A stretch of DNA of 64,000 bases, taken from positions 11,853,068 through 11,917,067 of the forward strand of contig CM055107.1 of the NCBI GenBank assembly GCA_029204225.1. The letters are read 5' to 3'. The DNA is from Diphasiastrum complanatum. Taxonomy: Eukaryota > Streptophyta > Lycopodiopsida > Lycopodiales > Lycopodiaceae. How positions within the stretch are numbered: position 1 is the stretch's first letter; each line of letters begins with the position of its first letter. Position numbers and translations under genes: made by a program. Below the pieces are notes generated by a model. The model did no database searches and was not told the origin of the DNA. It saw only the letters and a list, made by a program, of their open reading frames with translations. Shown here in pieces: positions 45,261 through 57,319 of the stretch.

Positions 45261-45770
45261 TGAAAAGAAGGAAGAAGGAGATTGACTTGGTGATTGTTGC
45301 ACAAAATGAAACTGAAAGGGATTCACGTTCTTGCTCTCTTCTCTTGGAACCTTAATTGCTCTGATAAAACTGATGTGTATCTTAACACGACCAATGGATT
45401 CACCGTACTCAGATAGAATTCGTTTCTGACTAGTGGCTATTGTTGCTAGATCAGATCTACAATCTTCTAGAGTGTAGATAGACACTATTGATCTACGTTA
45501 TTAATTTGTTGAAGCATTAAACAAGAATGAACTAATAAACAATTGAACATGTACCGACAATGATCAGACATCAAAATATTTGATATCATTCGAGATAAAA
45601 GCATGTGCATTATAGCTACTATATTATCAATGATCTTTTCTTGAGCACTGTCTGACCAACCCACCCAATGTGTCGACATAAGAGATATTATGTCTCTCAT
45701 GAATTATATCATATAGTCTCGCTTACTAGTAGACTCTTGGACATCGGCTGGCAATTCTATGCCTAGCTCA
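45261..45770 (-). repeat. 5' LTR of the outer copia
   Basis: TGAGCTAGGCATAG to CTTCTTTTCA in element orientation, 510 bp; pairs with 34379-34871. Flanking bases do not show a clear target duplication. Confidence 0.85.
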
Positions 45771-48700
45771 CATTAATGTTCAACCGTTTCTCTCATGTTC
45801 GTCCTGTTTATATATGGATGGAGAGAAATGGTTTAGTCTAATCATTGATTACAAGAACGACTGTTGCACCCTAATGTCATCACTTGATCTAGATTTTTTG
45901 TGTGCTTTTGTTCTCAAAATGCCTATCCTTGCCACAATAATAACATGGGCCTTTATTCTTTATGTCAATTTGATTACAATCTCCATATAAATTCTAAAAG
46001 TTTTGATCATATTGTTGATTTCTACCTTCCTATATTGGTCGTGGTCACTTTGATGTATTTTCATGTGCTTTTCACTTGCCATTACCTCTACTCCTTGGTA
46101 AAACTTGTATGGTACATGAAAATGGTGACATGGTACTTGTATGATGCTGGTAATACATTCATCAAGATGCTCATTTTATTTATATCCGATATAACATCAT
46201 TAACTACTCCCAGGTCATGAATATCTTTCACTCACCCTTGTGAGAAAATTAGTGATTGATTCCAATTGTCCATCCTAATAGCCAATAACTTTTCCTATAG
46301 GAATAGGATTCGGGTAGCAATTGCTAATATTCATATACTTCATGTAAAATGTCTCAGCCTTCACTCAAACTAGTCAATTCCCACCAATGTCCTGATTGCA
46401 CAACGATCCTAGTCCAATTGATTGCTAATCATCTCTTTGACAATTCCTTTTTTGAGTTGGAATTCCCCAAGGATAATACAAGAAATAGTGCAACATGCAT
46501 ATCACATCAATTATCACCATAGCTCAATCATCCATAGCTCCCAAAGTGACACAACAAAAGTTAATGAATAACAAGGAAACATTGTACATGTAGAAAAAGG
46601 CCCAAATTGCATGAGCTCTACAAGTGTCGGCTAACTAAATCGGCACATGTCCAACTGACTAGGCCCAATATAGGGCAAAACTATTGATGAATCTAGGACG
46701 ACCCTGAACATAGCAAAAGCTATAAAAGAACTAACAAAAATGCTACTTTTCCTATCAATGTGGCTACCTGACTAGTCCAAGTAGATAGTTACGGGATAAG
46801 TGCTCAACATATATATCCATTGTGGATCAAGTCATGGTTACTGTATAGAACTGTAAATCTAGTCAAATTTACACTAATTACAGTATCACATTTGAAGCTT
46901 ATCTAAAAATCAATCTAATTTCTAACACTCTTTCTTAAGTTCAAATGTGACATGAATGAAAAATAATAAGTTGTAGCAATATCTGGAGTGTCCAAATAAT
47001 GTTATGCATTTTTTTGCTACTATGTACTTGACTCAGACTCGAAGACACCAACAAACCACTTGACATATACACTCAAGTTCATGTTTTACAACACAAAGTA
47101 TCATGCAAACACAATGCCCATCATTGATCTCAAATATTTGAACATGCCCCTTCCTGTATTATTACAATATTACTTCCATTAATGATATCAAACCGTTCCC
47201 CAAGAATATGCTTGAGTTGTGAGCTTCGAAGCCACCATCAAGTCCCCTTTCACTATGAGCATGCCAATATCTCCTCTAGTAACTAGTAAGATCTTCCATA
47301 GCTACATCCAAGTGATCTATACATTCCGTACTAGAATCTGTATTCAAGATACAATACTGATATGGTCCAGCTTCTATTGTAAATCTAAATTATTATAATA
47401 ACAACAACTACTTGGGCGATCTTTGTGAGAAATCAAGTGTTTTTACCAAATACTTATAGAATAACGATCTAATAGAATGTGAATTCATATCCAAATATGT
47501 TATGTTTGAATTAATGGAATACACCATTTCCAAGATTTTCCTTTCAATTGTCTTCCTACATAGTATGTTGTGTAGTTTGTCTTAGTGTAATCCTTCTGAC
47601 TAAAAACTATTCCAATTGCAAAGTGTTTATTGGTGGCATTCTGATGCTATTATCTCTTTTGTGTCAACATGCATTATTTTTGCTCTCAATTTTAGCTAGT
47701 TTCATGAAATTATGGCTGCTAAATCAATGTAGGCACATGACATTTGTGGTATAAGAGCATAAGATCCATTAGACATCAACAAGCAACATGATTCACATGA
47801 AGTTTGAAAAAACTTTCGGTGATTTTTTGAAATTGTTGTGATTTTTTCATTGTTTGTTTCATTTGGCCTTGCTTTTTGTTGGTTATTGTATGATTTGATA
47901 ATAAAGATTTATAAAGGTAGTTGTGTAAGCTATATGTAGATTATTACTTTTAATTGGTTAGATATTTGAAAAATTTATGGCCATTTTTGTGCTTGTACAT
48001 CAAATTGTTGTGTTTGCTATTTTGTTAAGCAAATAAGTGTGTTGAATGTTTGTTAGTGTTTAAAACCACAACAATTCAAAATGAACTTTTTTGTTATTTA
48101 AAAATCTCAACCCTTAGATATAATTTGTTGGATTTTTTTTTATATGCCTGTAAAATGTATGATGTAATTAGTTTTCATAAAAGATTGTATTCACACTACT
48201 AAAAAGCCTTTGATAACCCTGTCTAAACTCCTATGCCTCCCCATTGCTAAGCAACTCATGGTCCAAAAGACAAGTGTATTGTCATGCTTTCAAAACGATA
48301 TGTCATCAAATCATGGGTGTCGCGATTTGCGAATCCCGAGAATAGCGATTCGCATGGAGAAATCTTTTTTTCAAAAAGAAGATTACTTAAACTTGGTTTT
48401 GGACACCAGTGCATTGCGTGCTCCCAAGACAGAGGGGATTTTTCAAAATTCTTGCTAGTTGGCAGATTGTGGTAGTTGAAGATTTGATGAGCATCTAATG
48501 GGCAATTCAGAGGCATTGTGCAAAGTGGCAATGGGTTTGACTTGCACGGAGTGAGAAATCAGCAGAAGAAGCTTTTTGGTGAGTTTAGACTTCTCTTTTT
48601 GTAAATGAATAGATTGAGCTGTAGGTAATGGATTTGGGTGGGTGTTTGCTCTAAAACCACCTTTCTTTGGGCCCACGAACATTCTTACAACAATGAAAGA

Positions 48701-50760
48701 TGTAAATGTATCGCCCAAAATCCATGTGTTTTTTTGGCTCCCTTTGTGAACTTATATGTAGGCAACCGATAATCGATTGAGGTGTCATTTGATTCTACAC
48801 TGTATTTCTTCATGCCTATAGAGACTCCTATGTTATTAGTTTTGCTCGTTATCATGAAAGTTGTCAATGCCATGCCCTAATCCAATGTGTTTTTTGGAAC
48901 TCACTATGAATTGATTTATAGGCATTCATAAGAAGCTATGTGAGGTTTCCAATTTGAATGGGCTATTAAAAAGCAAAATTTAAGTTTTTCTTAGATCTCA
49001 TGATGCCACAAGTTCTTTGAGTTGTACAAAGGGTTCAACGTGGAATTATGCATGCAAGTACAAATCAGAATGAGAGCACAAAGCAATAGCAGATGAAAAA
49101 AAGTGTACTCTAAACTATCTATGAGCAACTAAAAACTCTGTCTGATGCATTTTCGCCAGTAAGCAGAGAGCGATTAATGGATATGTATGGACTCAAGGGT
49201 TCATCGACTGTGACAATGAGACCAATAGAGGGTTCTATTTCGAGGACAACAATAAGCATGGTCTAGGTGCTATAGGTAGTCTAGGAATTGATGCTTCTAT
49301 TCCAGCCGCAGCATCAGGGCCTCATCATGTCCACATGTATTTCGTCGACCTTCAGAATGATAGGCAGGCCCTTCCCATCCCAAATTATTATTAGCAACAT
49401 ATGCACACTCCCTATAGTGCTCTTTGAAATGAGCTATTACACTCAACAATTGGTGCTATATGAGAAAGTTATGATCGATTCTCTAAAGGTAGTTTGCAAA
49501 ATGGATAACTTAGTTTCCAACCTTTCATTCTTCAAATTTAGCTATAGCAAACTACTACTCTATACCTCAATGAGGATCTGATACCATCTCATGGATTGAG
49601 AACACAAGTATGCTATAGATAAAAAAGCTAACATTCATCACAATTTTCAGATCAAGGAGCTTTAAGAGAGCACAAAACTTCAAAGGCCAGGATCTTGAAA
49701 TGAACTAGAAAGGAGTACATATAGTCTATAATATTTTTTGGTGCGTACCATTGCATAAAACAGTAGTCCTTGTTAATGCACAACTGTCATGAGTTACGAA
49801 TGTCGTCAACATGGCACACAGCACAATAGCATGAAAAGATATAAAAAAAAATCACCATTTATAGCATGCCAAGCTATAAAGTCGGCTAATTTCATGGCCT
49901 AAATAATCTAACATTCAAGAAAATCTTTCTCCTTAAAGAAATAGATTTTGAGATCAATTAATACAACTCCATATGAAGATCTTCCTCCCGTACTTATAGA
50001 TAAAATAAAACATTAGTAAACCTCATATCAATCAAACCAACCTTCATCTTTGCCATGAGAGTTTTCCTAGCAAACCATACTTGTCAAATCCAACTACCAT
50101 GGTACTGTCTCCAACCTCTGCTCACTTTGTAACAACCAAGAAAAATCTACGCAACACTTATTTTTGGCATGGCACTTAGGGTATTGAAAAGATGCAATAT
50201 TTAGCTTTAAATCACATTCTCATGTACCAAGATCAAGAGCAACCTCTTTCCCTCCTCCCTATTGTTTGATGAGATCTTGCTTCACTCTTCTGATATGTAG
50301 AGCATTTGAAATACTTTCTAGGCTAATTCCCTTTATAACATTTGGTTATAGAGGAATGATAGAGTCATTGATTTTGATGTTGTGCATCTCAATTCACAAG
50401 TTATTCTAGTGAACTCTTACAAAATTAGGAAGCTTATTCATGCTAGTATTTTCTGATTTGTGACACCATTGTACCTATGTAAAATTCGTAATATAATTAG
50501 TCTTTCTAAGAAATTTTCCTTGCATTTGTACAAGCATTTTAAAACAGTGTTTTATTCATCTAATTGCACATATGTAATAGTAGAGCTGTGAAAATGATGA
50601 TGATTTATCAAGGAGCTAGGAAACGTCATCCATTGTTAATGTTAGATGGCATATCTTTTTATTTTGCAATATTGAATGGCTTATTGAGTTTTTTGTAGTT
50701 CGTGTTAAACTTCCACAAATGTTGTGCTTGCCTTCATGGAACATTCAAAAGTAAAAATGC
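45771..50760. other. Unassigned AT-rich region
   Basis: No supported gene. 46971-47117 is an inverted relative of 6695-6819. 48326-48356 (gcgatttgcgaatccc, agcgattcgcatgg) looks like the edge of a decayed copy of the 15160 hAT family. Short ORFs, some hydrophobic, have no family resemblance. Confidence 0.35.
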
Positions 50761-50901
50761 ATTTCATTGTCCTCTACCGAGTCTGTATATATTGCAACCA
50801 CCTCTACAGTCAAGGAGATTATCTGGCTCAGAAGATTCCATCATCTGAATGTCTTATCGTTAGATTTTTGTAGAAGACAAGTCTTACTAATCTTAAGGTG
50901 A
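50761..50901 (+). pseudogene. copia RNase H remnant
   Basis: Short frame ISLSSTESVYIATTSTVKEI then IWLRRFHHLNVL, the copia RNase H block usually read as STxAEYxAxxxxxxExxWLxxLL. Only this piece remains; it ends eight bases before the stop of the convergent ankyrin/PGG frame. Confidence 0.7.
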
Positions 50902-50908
50902 ACGAGTA

Positions 50909-51471
50909 TCATAAGACTACGATGGTGGCAATAGCAAAAGAAAGTAGAACAAATATTATCGACATGAGAAGTAAGCACACTCCCATAATTACAGTTTTCC
51001 ATGTCCAATCCAATTCACGTTGCAATGGTGCTTGTAGCAAAGGAAGTGATGGAATGACAAACAACATAATAGCTGCCACTCCAAAATAGAACAATAAACT
51101 ATCACAAACTCTAAAAGTTTTAATGGAAGGAAGCTCATAGTACTTGTACATACCATCATATTGATAGCCAGTGGGAGGCTGCAATGGCCTCACAAAAGAG
51201 ACAGTTGAAACCAGTGCAACTGTGACTGAAATGACATTTGCTGCATCCGTGAGGTTTTTCTTCATTTCCGTAGTCACACTATCTACTTTTTCGTGCCACC
51301 AGGCATGATCTTCCTCTGTTGCCAATAATCCAGGGGTAGGAATATTTTCTACCATGCCTTTACTCCATATGTTGAGCCTAGCTTGTAATAGCAAGTTTAT
51401 ACACCCTCTTTTTCCACTATATCCCTTAGAAATTGGTGACAATGTCGGGACAATAGAATTAGGTAATTTTT
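50909..51471 (-). pseudogene. PGG-domain C-terminus of an ankyrin membrane protein (ACD6/ITN1-like)
   Basis: Minus-strand open frame of about 187 codons behind an acceptor GATATAG at 51472. Motif WWHEKVDSVTTEMKKNL is followed by the first membrane segment VISVTVALVSTVSFV and PLQPPTGYQYDG, where plant PGG proteins have P-P-G-G-Y. Two more hydrophobic helices follow (LLFYFGVAAIMLFVIPSL; VCLLLMSIIFVLLSFAIA), ending in TGA at 50909. Family members are plasma-membrane or ER ankyrin proteins in defence and salt response. The exon itself is intact, but the upstream exon lacks a usable donor before its stop, so the gene as a whole looks broken. Confidence 0.75.
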
Positions 51472-51508
51472 CTATATCTACATAATTTTGAATGGAATGA
51501 AACTTAGC

Positions 51509-51780
51509 TCAATCAATCATAAATGCATCTGTTGCATAATGTAATGCAGTATTATGTTCTCCATCTATGGCCATGAGATCAAAGTTATTGTTGTCTAAAT
51601 GGCCTCCTAAACAAACTGATAATGATTTGATGGCCATAATGACAGTGGTTGCATATGGATTAAATGATGAATGATATATACAAATCTCATTATTTTGAAA
51701 GTTTTTCAAATAATGAGATAGAGACACATCATTTCTCCCGGTTGATACACCTCAGACGCCTCCATGTCTCATACTAAAGG
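51509..51780 (-). pseudogene. Ankyrin-repeat exon, probably broken
   Basis: Minus strand: a stop-containing start, then NDVSLSHYLKNFQNNEICIY and the ankyrin-type DLMAIDGEHNTALHYATDAF, ending in TGA at about 51509. One recognisable ankyrin repeat remains. No GT donor exists between the repeat and the stop, so splicing to 51471 is not evident. Confidence 0.6.
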
Positions 51781-51849
51781 CATCTATTTCAATAGCATCC
51801 TGTATACGAATAAAATAAATAAATTTAGAATGATACATAACACTATAAA

Positions 51850-52540
51850 CTCATACTTTAACAAAGTGTTTGAAATAAAAAAATTGAACAATATCAATAC
51901 CAATATAATATCTACGTACCAGATCATAATCATCGTATTCAACAACATTTGCTTTGCTAATGTCATGTTTTCTAATGGCCTCTACATTTCCAGAGAGAAT
52001 ATACCGAGTCCTTGAAAAATATTTTTTTTGGACTTCCAAAAATTCCTCCTCTGTAGACAAAATTTTTTCATAGGCTTTGGATTTTCAATTATGGCCTCCA
52101 AGGCCTCATTACCAGATTTCTAATTGCCATCTTTATCATAATCTATCTCACTTTTAAGATCATCATATGTGTAATCAATAAAATCAGAAAATTCTGATAA
52201 ATTTTGTGCAAAAAATGAGAGGATTTCATCCTCTCTCAAATTCAAAACATCCTCTATATCATTTAATGGAATATACTTCTCATTATTAATAAAATAAACG
52301 GGAGTAGAGTTAATTAATTCACAAGAGATGCAGATGGATGAGAATCAGAGAGGATTATAAAACGAGAGAGAGTCTTTTGATAATCTAAAGCCATAGATGC
52401 TTCAGCTTCAACTCCTATATCAATATCTGCATCATTTAGATGCAGATGCTTCAATCATTGGAACAGTAAAAGATTCAATAGAATCATCATCTGGAATATC
52501 TTTAGATATGTAAAAGACAAAAGCCATTTTTTTTATTACA
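51850..52540 (-). pseudogene. Degenerate upstream coding of the ankyrin gene (uncertain)
   Basis: Acidic, Ser-rich reading from ATG at about 52527 (MAFVFYISKDIPDDDSIESF), with stops and shifts near 52445, 52320 and 52120, then SGNEALEAIIENPKPM and STEEEFLEVQKKYF into NVEAIRKHDISKANVVEYDD, ending at a possible GT donor (GTACGTAG) near 51920. It may be the N-terminal exon of the ankyrin gene or unrelated; identity is unclear. Confidence 0.35.
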
Positions 52541-52936
52541 AGGCGACATTATTTTGTGGATACCACAATATATATTTCTTTTGAAATAGTGGTCATGCAA
52601 GTTAGAGTACTTTCTATTGTGTTTATGCTTAAAGGATGGTTGGAAATGCACAAGGCCCTGAAAATGAACACAACAGAAACTATCTATATCCTGTACAAGA
52701 GTACTAATAATCTGAGAAAAATTATCAAGGGAAATTAACGATTCTCATTAACTAGCTTATCGATATCAAAGAGAACAAAAAAAATACTAAAAAATTACTC
52801 CAATTTCTCAGATGGAATGTCATTGGCACTCAAAAAATCCAGAAGTTTGTTATCTGAGGACATGGAGGAACTAGCCATATTGAACCTAATATCGGTTCAA
52901 CGCAACTAAATGATTTTGGTGAAAGACTGAACAATA
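52541..52936. other. Unassigned spacer
   Basis: Nothing recognised; T-rich and A-rich runs. Confidence 0.3.
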
Positions 52937-54960
52937 GTGCGCACGTTGAATCTTAATGATCCAGCTACCAATTTGTGTCCAGATTTTAAGTCCGTAACTC
53001 ATCTTCTCAGATTTTTATATAAGGAAATAGTGAATTACTTAAATATTGTCAAAGGTTGCGTGATATTGGAATGCATAGCAAATCTCGTCTTAATCAGCAA
53101 TTATAGTATGCTAATCAACAATTGCAACGTGCAAATCAACAATTGCTTCATTATGTGCAACACACTAGTGCTGAAAACAATGCACTCAATCATGCTATGT
53201 CAGAGTTGAATGCTACAGTCACTACTCTTTGGGGATCAAACCAAGAAATGTTAGAATCCATGAAAAAGGTGCGATCCGAGAGTTTCAAATAAAAGTTATA
53301 AAAAAGACAATGATGAAGAAAAAAAAGAAAGAGAGTACCGATGAAGAATATTGATGACTACACAACGGCAATAAAAAAAAAAAAATTCGAACATTCAACT
53401 ATGTTTTCTTATAAACTGTTTATTTGATTTGTATTTGTCATTTAAGTTTGTTCAAAGTAGTTGGCCAACCACTTCATATAACTAAATTATACAAATCAAA
53501 ATATGGTGAGCTCCATTACAACAATTGCAATAGTATTTTCCTTGATATTGAAAATATTCTAGACTATATTATTCGATCTATAAACTAGATGAACATTGGA
53601 TAAATATAAAAGATTATTATTGTAATAAAATTGGATGAATCCGAAATCATCAAAGGTCAAAAGTTTAAACGAGTGAGTGTCACTTCAATGAACAAAATTT
53701 TAGATACAGATGATCAAATGTTTAGTGTTCAATCAAAAAATCACATGTGGTGGTTGGCGGCATTCCAAGTATACATTTCAATTTTCTTTTAAAGTATCAT
53801 TATTAACATTCCATACATTGTATTTCTTATTGACATGTCATGCATTACTTGCTTCTGTACAGGCCTTGAAAGAGGACCATAAAATACTTTCATGGATATT
53901 TTCACGAACAAATTATGGCGAGATTATAAAGAGACATTTGGAAGGTGAGAAATTTACAGTCAAAACCATGGAAGTTTTCAAATTCAATGGCACCTTCAAG
54001 GGATTTGAAAATATTAAAATGTATGTATAATGTCTCTCATGGGGCAAAATCAAAGCATCCATGTCTTTATTGCATGAAGGATTGCTACAATATGAATTTG
54101 AGATGATCAAACACTAGCCCAACACGAGAAACAGAAGATCCAAATATGAAAAGTGTTCTGTCAATTCCATTAAAAAATATTCACATATGTACATTTCATA
54201 CTTATTTGCAAAGGCATGACTACATAAAGGGAATGCCACTATTGAAAAAACTGACAGATTCTCCGGAAAAAAAAAAAAAAAGGAAACGTTCCTAATAAGC
54301 CATCAATTGGAGGTGCTAAAACAAGAAGATTCTTATCCAATCACACATGCAAAGAATCTAGTGTCAAATACGAAATTTGAAAATTGTTCAAGCAACATGA
54401 ACATTGTAAGTAAGTAATCGAGTGAAAAAGAGACAAGTGTGGAACAACTTAGACAAACTCATAGGTGTTATCAAGAAAGAAAACCCAGATAGTGTTGTTG
54501 CAACTGTCCATGCCAAGAGGGTGACCATCATGCCGAAGAATTTCACCCTTGTATTCAGGCTACAGGACACGTATGATAAATTTGCTTAGTACTTCAGACC
54601 AGCTCCATCCTTTGCTCTAAGAAAAGATGAAGAAAAGAAGAAGAGGAAGCAATCACAACCTACTCGGCTTGTATTTCGGTTACAGAGTGGGAGTGTTTCA
54701 AAGAAGAGGTCTCTTGACTCTCCTAATAAAGCAAGAGACTTTTCTAAGCCTTCTCCTCTGCATGACATTCTAACTGCTAGACAGTCTCCTTCTTCTTCTC
54801 CTAATCTCCATCTTCTGCTCCTAAAGATTCCTCTAATAAATCTCAATCTCCTTCTCCTCCTCCTAAAAATTCCTTGCCTAATAAAACTCATCCTCCATCT
54901 AAATCTCAGTTTCCTCCTACTCTCACACATATTAGTTCCCCCCCTCTAGTTTCAGAAAAC
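52937..54960 (+). pseudogene. N-terminal part of a Ulp1-type transposon ORF (candidate)
   Basis: Plus-strand broken frames with a coiled-coil segment (YANQQLQRANQQLLHYVQ, 53106-53160) and MSELNATVTTLWGSNQEML. Further on are EIIKRHLEGEKFTVKTMEVF (about 53920-53980) and a Lys/Arg/Ser-rich low-complexity part (LRKDEEKKKRKQSQP, 54620-54660; SPSSSS). They precede the peptidase domain at 55223. Joining them into one gene is inference. Confidence 0.4.
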
Positions 54961-55222
54961 AAAGTTGATCTGCACAAATGATAGAGGTTGGAGGCAGAGA
55001 AGCTTCTAGATTATGCGAGATCAAACGAAGAGCTACAATTTGTAAATTTAAAGGTCGAATCGATTTCAAATGACAATTTTTTAAGTGGTTTATCTGTAAT
55101 ACTTATTTCACCCCCTGCACTTGCCTTTGTAAATACTCTTCAATATGTATAGTATGACCAATTGTTAAACACATATCTTAATGTTTTAGGTCTTCTATAC
55201 AGTTTTAAAATGTCGAAGACCA

Positions 55223-56430
55223 ATGCTTCCTCTTTCTAAATTAGATATAGGTGAATTAAAAAGTAGGGATAAAATGCTAGGCGACAATGTAGGAGGGGGG
55301 GCAATTCAGTACTGGATGGAGTTTTTCCAAATCCCACTGCTTATAGATGTCGCATTATTTCCGCTTCAATTCATGGCTGCATTTGATTTCCTTGATTTCA
55401 AAAGTCTACATGATGGTATGCTCCAATACGTCATACTAGGGATTCCAATCTTTGTGCTCCCATACATAACAAGATAAGTGTATTTTTTTTTAGATTTTAT
55501 TAAGTTAACTTTTTCTTATGAATTTTTATTTCACATTCATTCTCATAAATTTATTGTTTTTTTTATTGCAGTGAATATTGGAGCTTATATGTGTTGTCCT
55601 TATATGTCAATGATGAGGGTGTGTGTAATTCAGTTTGTCTAAAGATGAACTCTATTACACACACCCACAAAATTGCAAGGAGCCATATCAAGAAAATATT
55701 AGAACTCTTTCCAATACCAGGTGCAACAGCGTATACAAAGCTAAAAATGGTTGATGCAGAGGTAAAAAAATTTCAATATCGGGACACACCCTTGTTATTT
55801 TCTTTGAGATTTTTTTTATATCGTGCACGCTGATCCAATATTCAAACAATATTTTTTGGATATCGGTTCGACGCGCACTTGCTTCCTTTGTAGATTTTAT
55901 TATCACCTCGTGCGGGTTGATCCGATATTACATAAAGTTATAATTTTGTTACTAACTTTCGTCTATATTTGAATATTGTAGTCCTCCAAGCAGGTTGATT
56001 CTGTCAACTGTGGTTGGTATATGGTATGCAATGCCAAATTCTTTTCAATTGGCTTGCACTACAAGATAAACTTACTAATTTGGAAGAGTAATCTATTCTT
56101 AATAATTCCTAATAACTAATCTTTGATTAATAACATTTAATTGTGTTTTTGTTTTTTTTCATAATTACGATCCTGATAATCACATTCTTAATAACTAATC
56201 TTTGATTAATAACATTTAATTGTGTTTTTTGTTTTTTTCAATTTAAATGCTTGAATGTCTCCCCAATGGAGATAATGCACTTCAGACAGGAGTTGATGAA
56301 ACTTGTGATCGAAAATTCATATCCAATTTCAATGGCAAGGTGTTCTCCACCCAAACTACTTCCATCTGGAGAAATGGATTTAGAAATCATAGAAAATCAT
56401 AACTCTCAACTTGAAGAATGATTCTCAAGT
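55223..56430 (+). pseudogene. Ulp1/C48 peptidase-like domain, transposon-type
   Basis: Exon-like pieces on the plus strand: MLGDNVGGGAIQYWMEFFQ (55275-), then after a putative intron EYWSLYVLSLYVNDEGVCN (about 55574-), followed by SHIKKILELFP. A third piece reads QVDSVNCGWYMVCNAKFF (about 55991-56045), and the tail is SPMEIMHFRQELMKLVIENS (about 56260). Ulp1-like cysteine peptidases use His, Asp, Gln and Cys. The Gln and Cys stretch (Q-x-D-S-x-x-C-G) is clear, but the usual H-W is Y-W here, so catalytic His appears lost. Such domains are common in plant MULE and CACTA transposons. Terminal repeats were not found. Confidence 0.6.
56092..56238. repeat. Direct repeat pair in the Ulp1-like region
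   Basis: A segment of about 55 bp (taataactaatctttgatta ... aattgtgttttt) occurs twice, at about 56105-56155 and 56188-56236, separated by about 30 bp. Confidence 0.8.
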
Positions 56431-57013
56431 TGCTACAGATAAAAAGTTGGTCTCCCTAAATAGGGATGAGACACATGTACAGCAAAATTTTATACAACCA
56501 TATTTACATTTCTCTATGGTTGTTCTTACATGTTTGTTTTCAGGTTATTATTTCAAATTATTATTCATTCATCTTCAATTTTTATGGTTTTCATAGCCTT
56601 GGTCTACCTTGCCTTTACCATGGTTTTTTTGGATAAGTTCAAAAGATGATCTGATTGAACCTTTGCCACAACCAATCCAAACATGCAGCATAAGTTCACT
56701 CAGATTTGTTGCAGCAAAGCTTTGATCAGATCATCTTCTGAACATATCCAAATATGCCAAGACAAAGACAATACAGACCAAGGCAATGAAGACAAAAAAA
56801 TATAGCCGATATCGGTAACACGTCTGAGACTTCAACAAGGACAAGCGTCGATTCGATATCTGATTGTAGTGGTCACTGGAGTTTAAGTGCCCGAAGATCT
56901 CCCCAATGGAGATAATGCATTTCCAGTAGGATACAATTAAGCTTGTTATTGAAAACTCATATCCAGTTGCAATTACAATGTGTCCTCCACCATGGAAATG
57001 GAGATCATAGAAA
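56245..57013. repeat. Partial direct duplication of the Ulp1-like tail
   Basis: The tail-coding stretch 56257-56400 is repeated in diverged form at 56890-57010 (both ctccccaatggagataatgc, then ctcatatcca or ttcatatcca). The second copy is not open. Confidence 0.7.
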
Positions 57014-57314
57014 AGAAAGAGCCTCATAGAAAAAGTGACTCATAGAATAGATCATAAAAAAAGTGGTTCATGTATTTTCAAAAATGATGTACACAAAAAA
57101 TTATATTACATAATACAAAATTACATTGTTCAAAATCTATGGGGATGTTCCAGTGTCTTTGCATTTTATCAATTTTCGACAGTTAAAAATTTTTGGTGTT
57201 GGAAAAACCTACTCTGTACGATGGACCTTGGTTTTTTCCCCTTAGACACCAGGGGGCATACAAATGCTGGAGTCACTTACCCATGAGGTGTTGGGCTAGA
57301 ACCCATTCTTTTTT
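57014..57314. other. Spacer before copia element
   Basis: No feature recognised. Confidence 0.4.
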
Positions 57315-57319
57315 AGTTT
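57315..57319. repeat. Target duplication AGTTT, left
   Basis: AGTTT, repeated at 63434-63438 directly after the right LTR. Confidence 0.85.

Noticed and set aside
45900-46220. 106-residue hydrophobic ORF as a membrane protein
   Set aside because: AT-rich DNA gives such frames by chance; no start context, family or neighbour supports it.
54586-54930. Arg-rich minus-strand ORF of 114 residues
   Set aside because: It is the reverse complement of the Ser/Lys/Pro low-complexity part on the plus strand.
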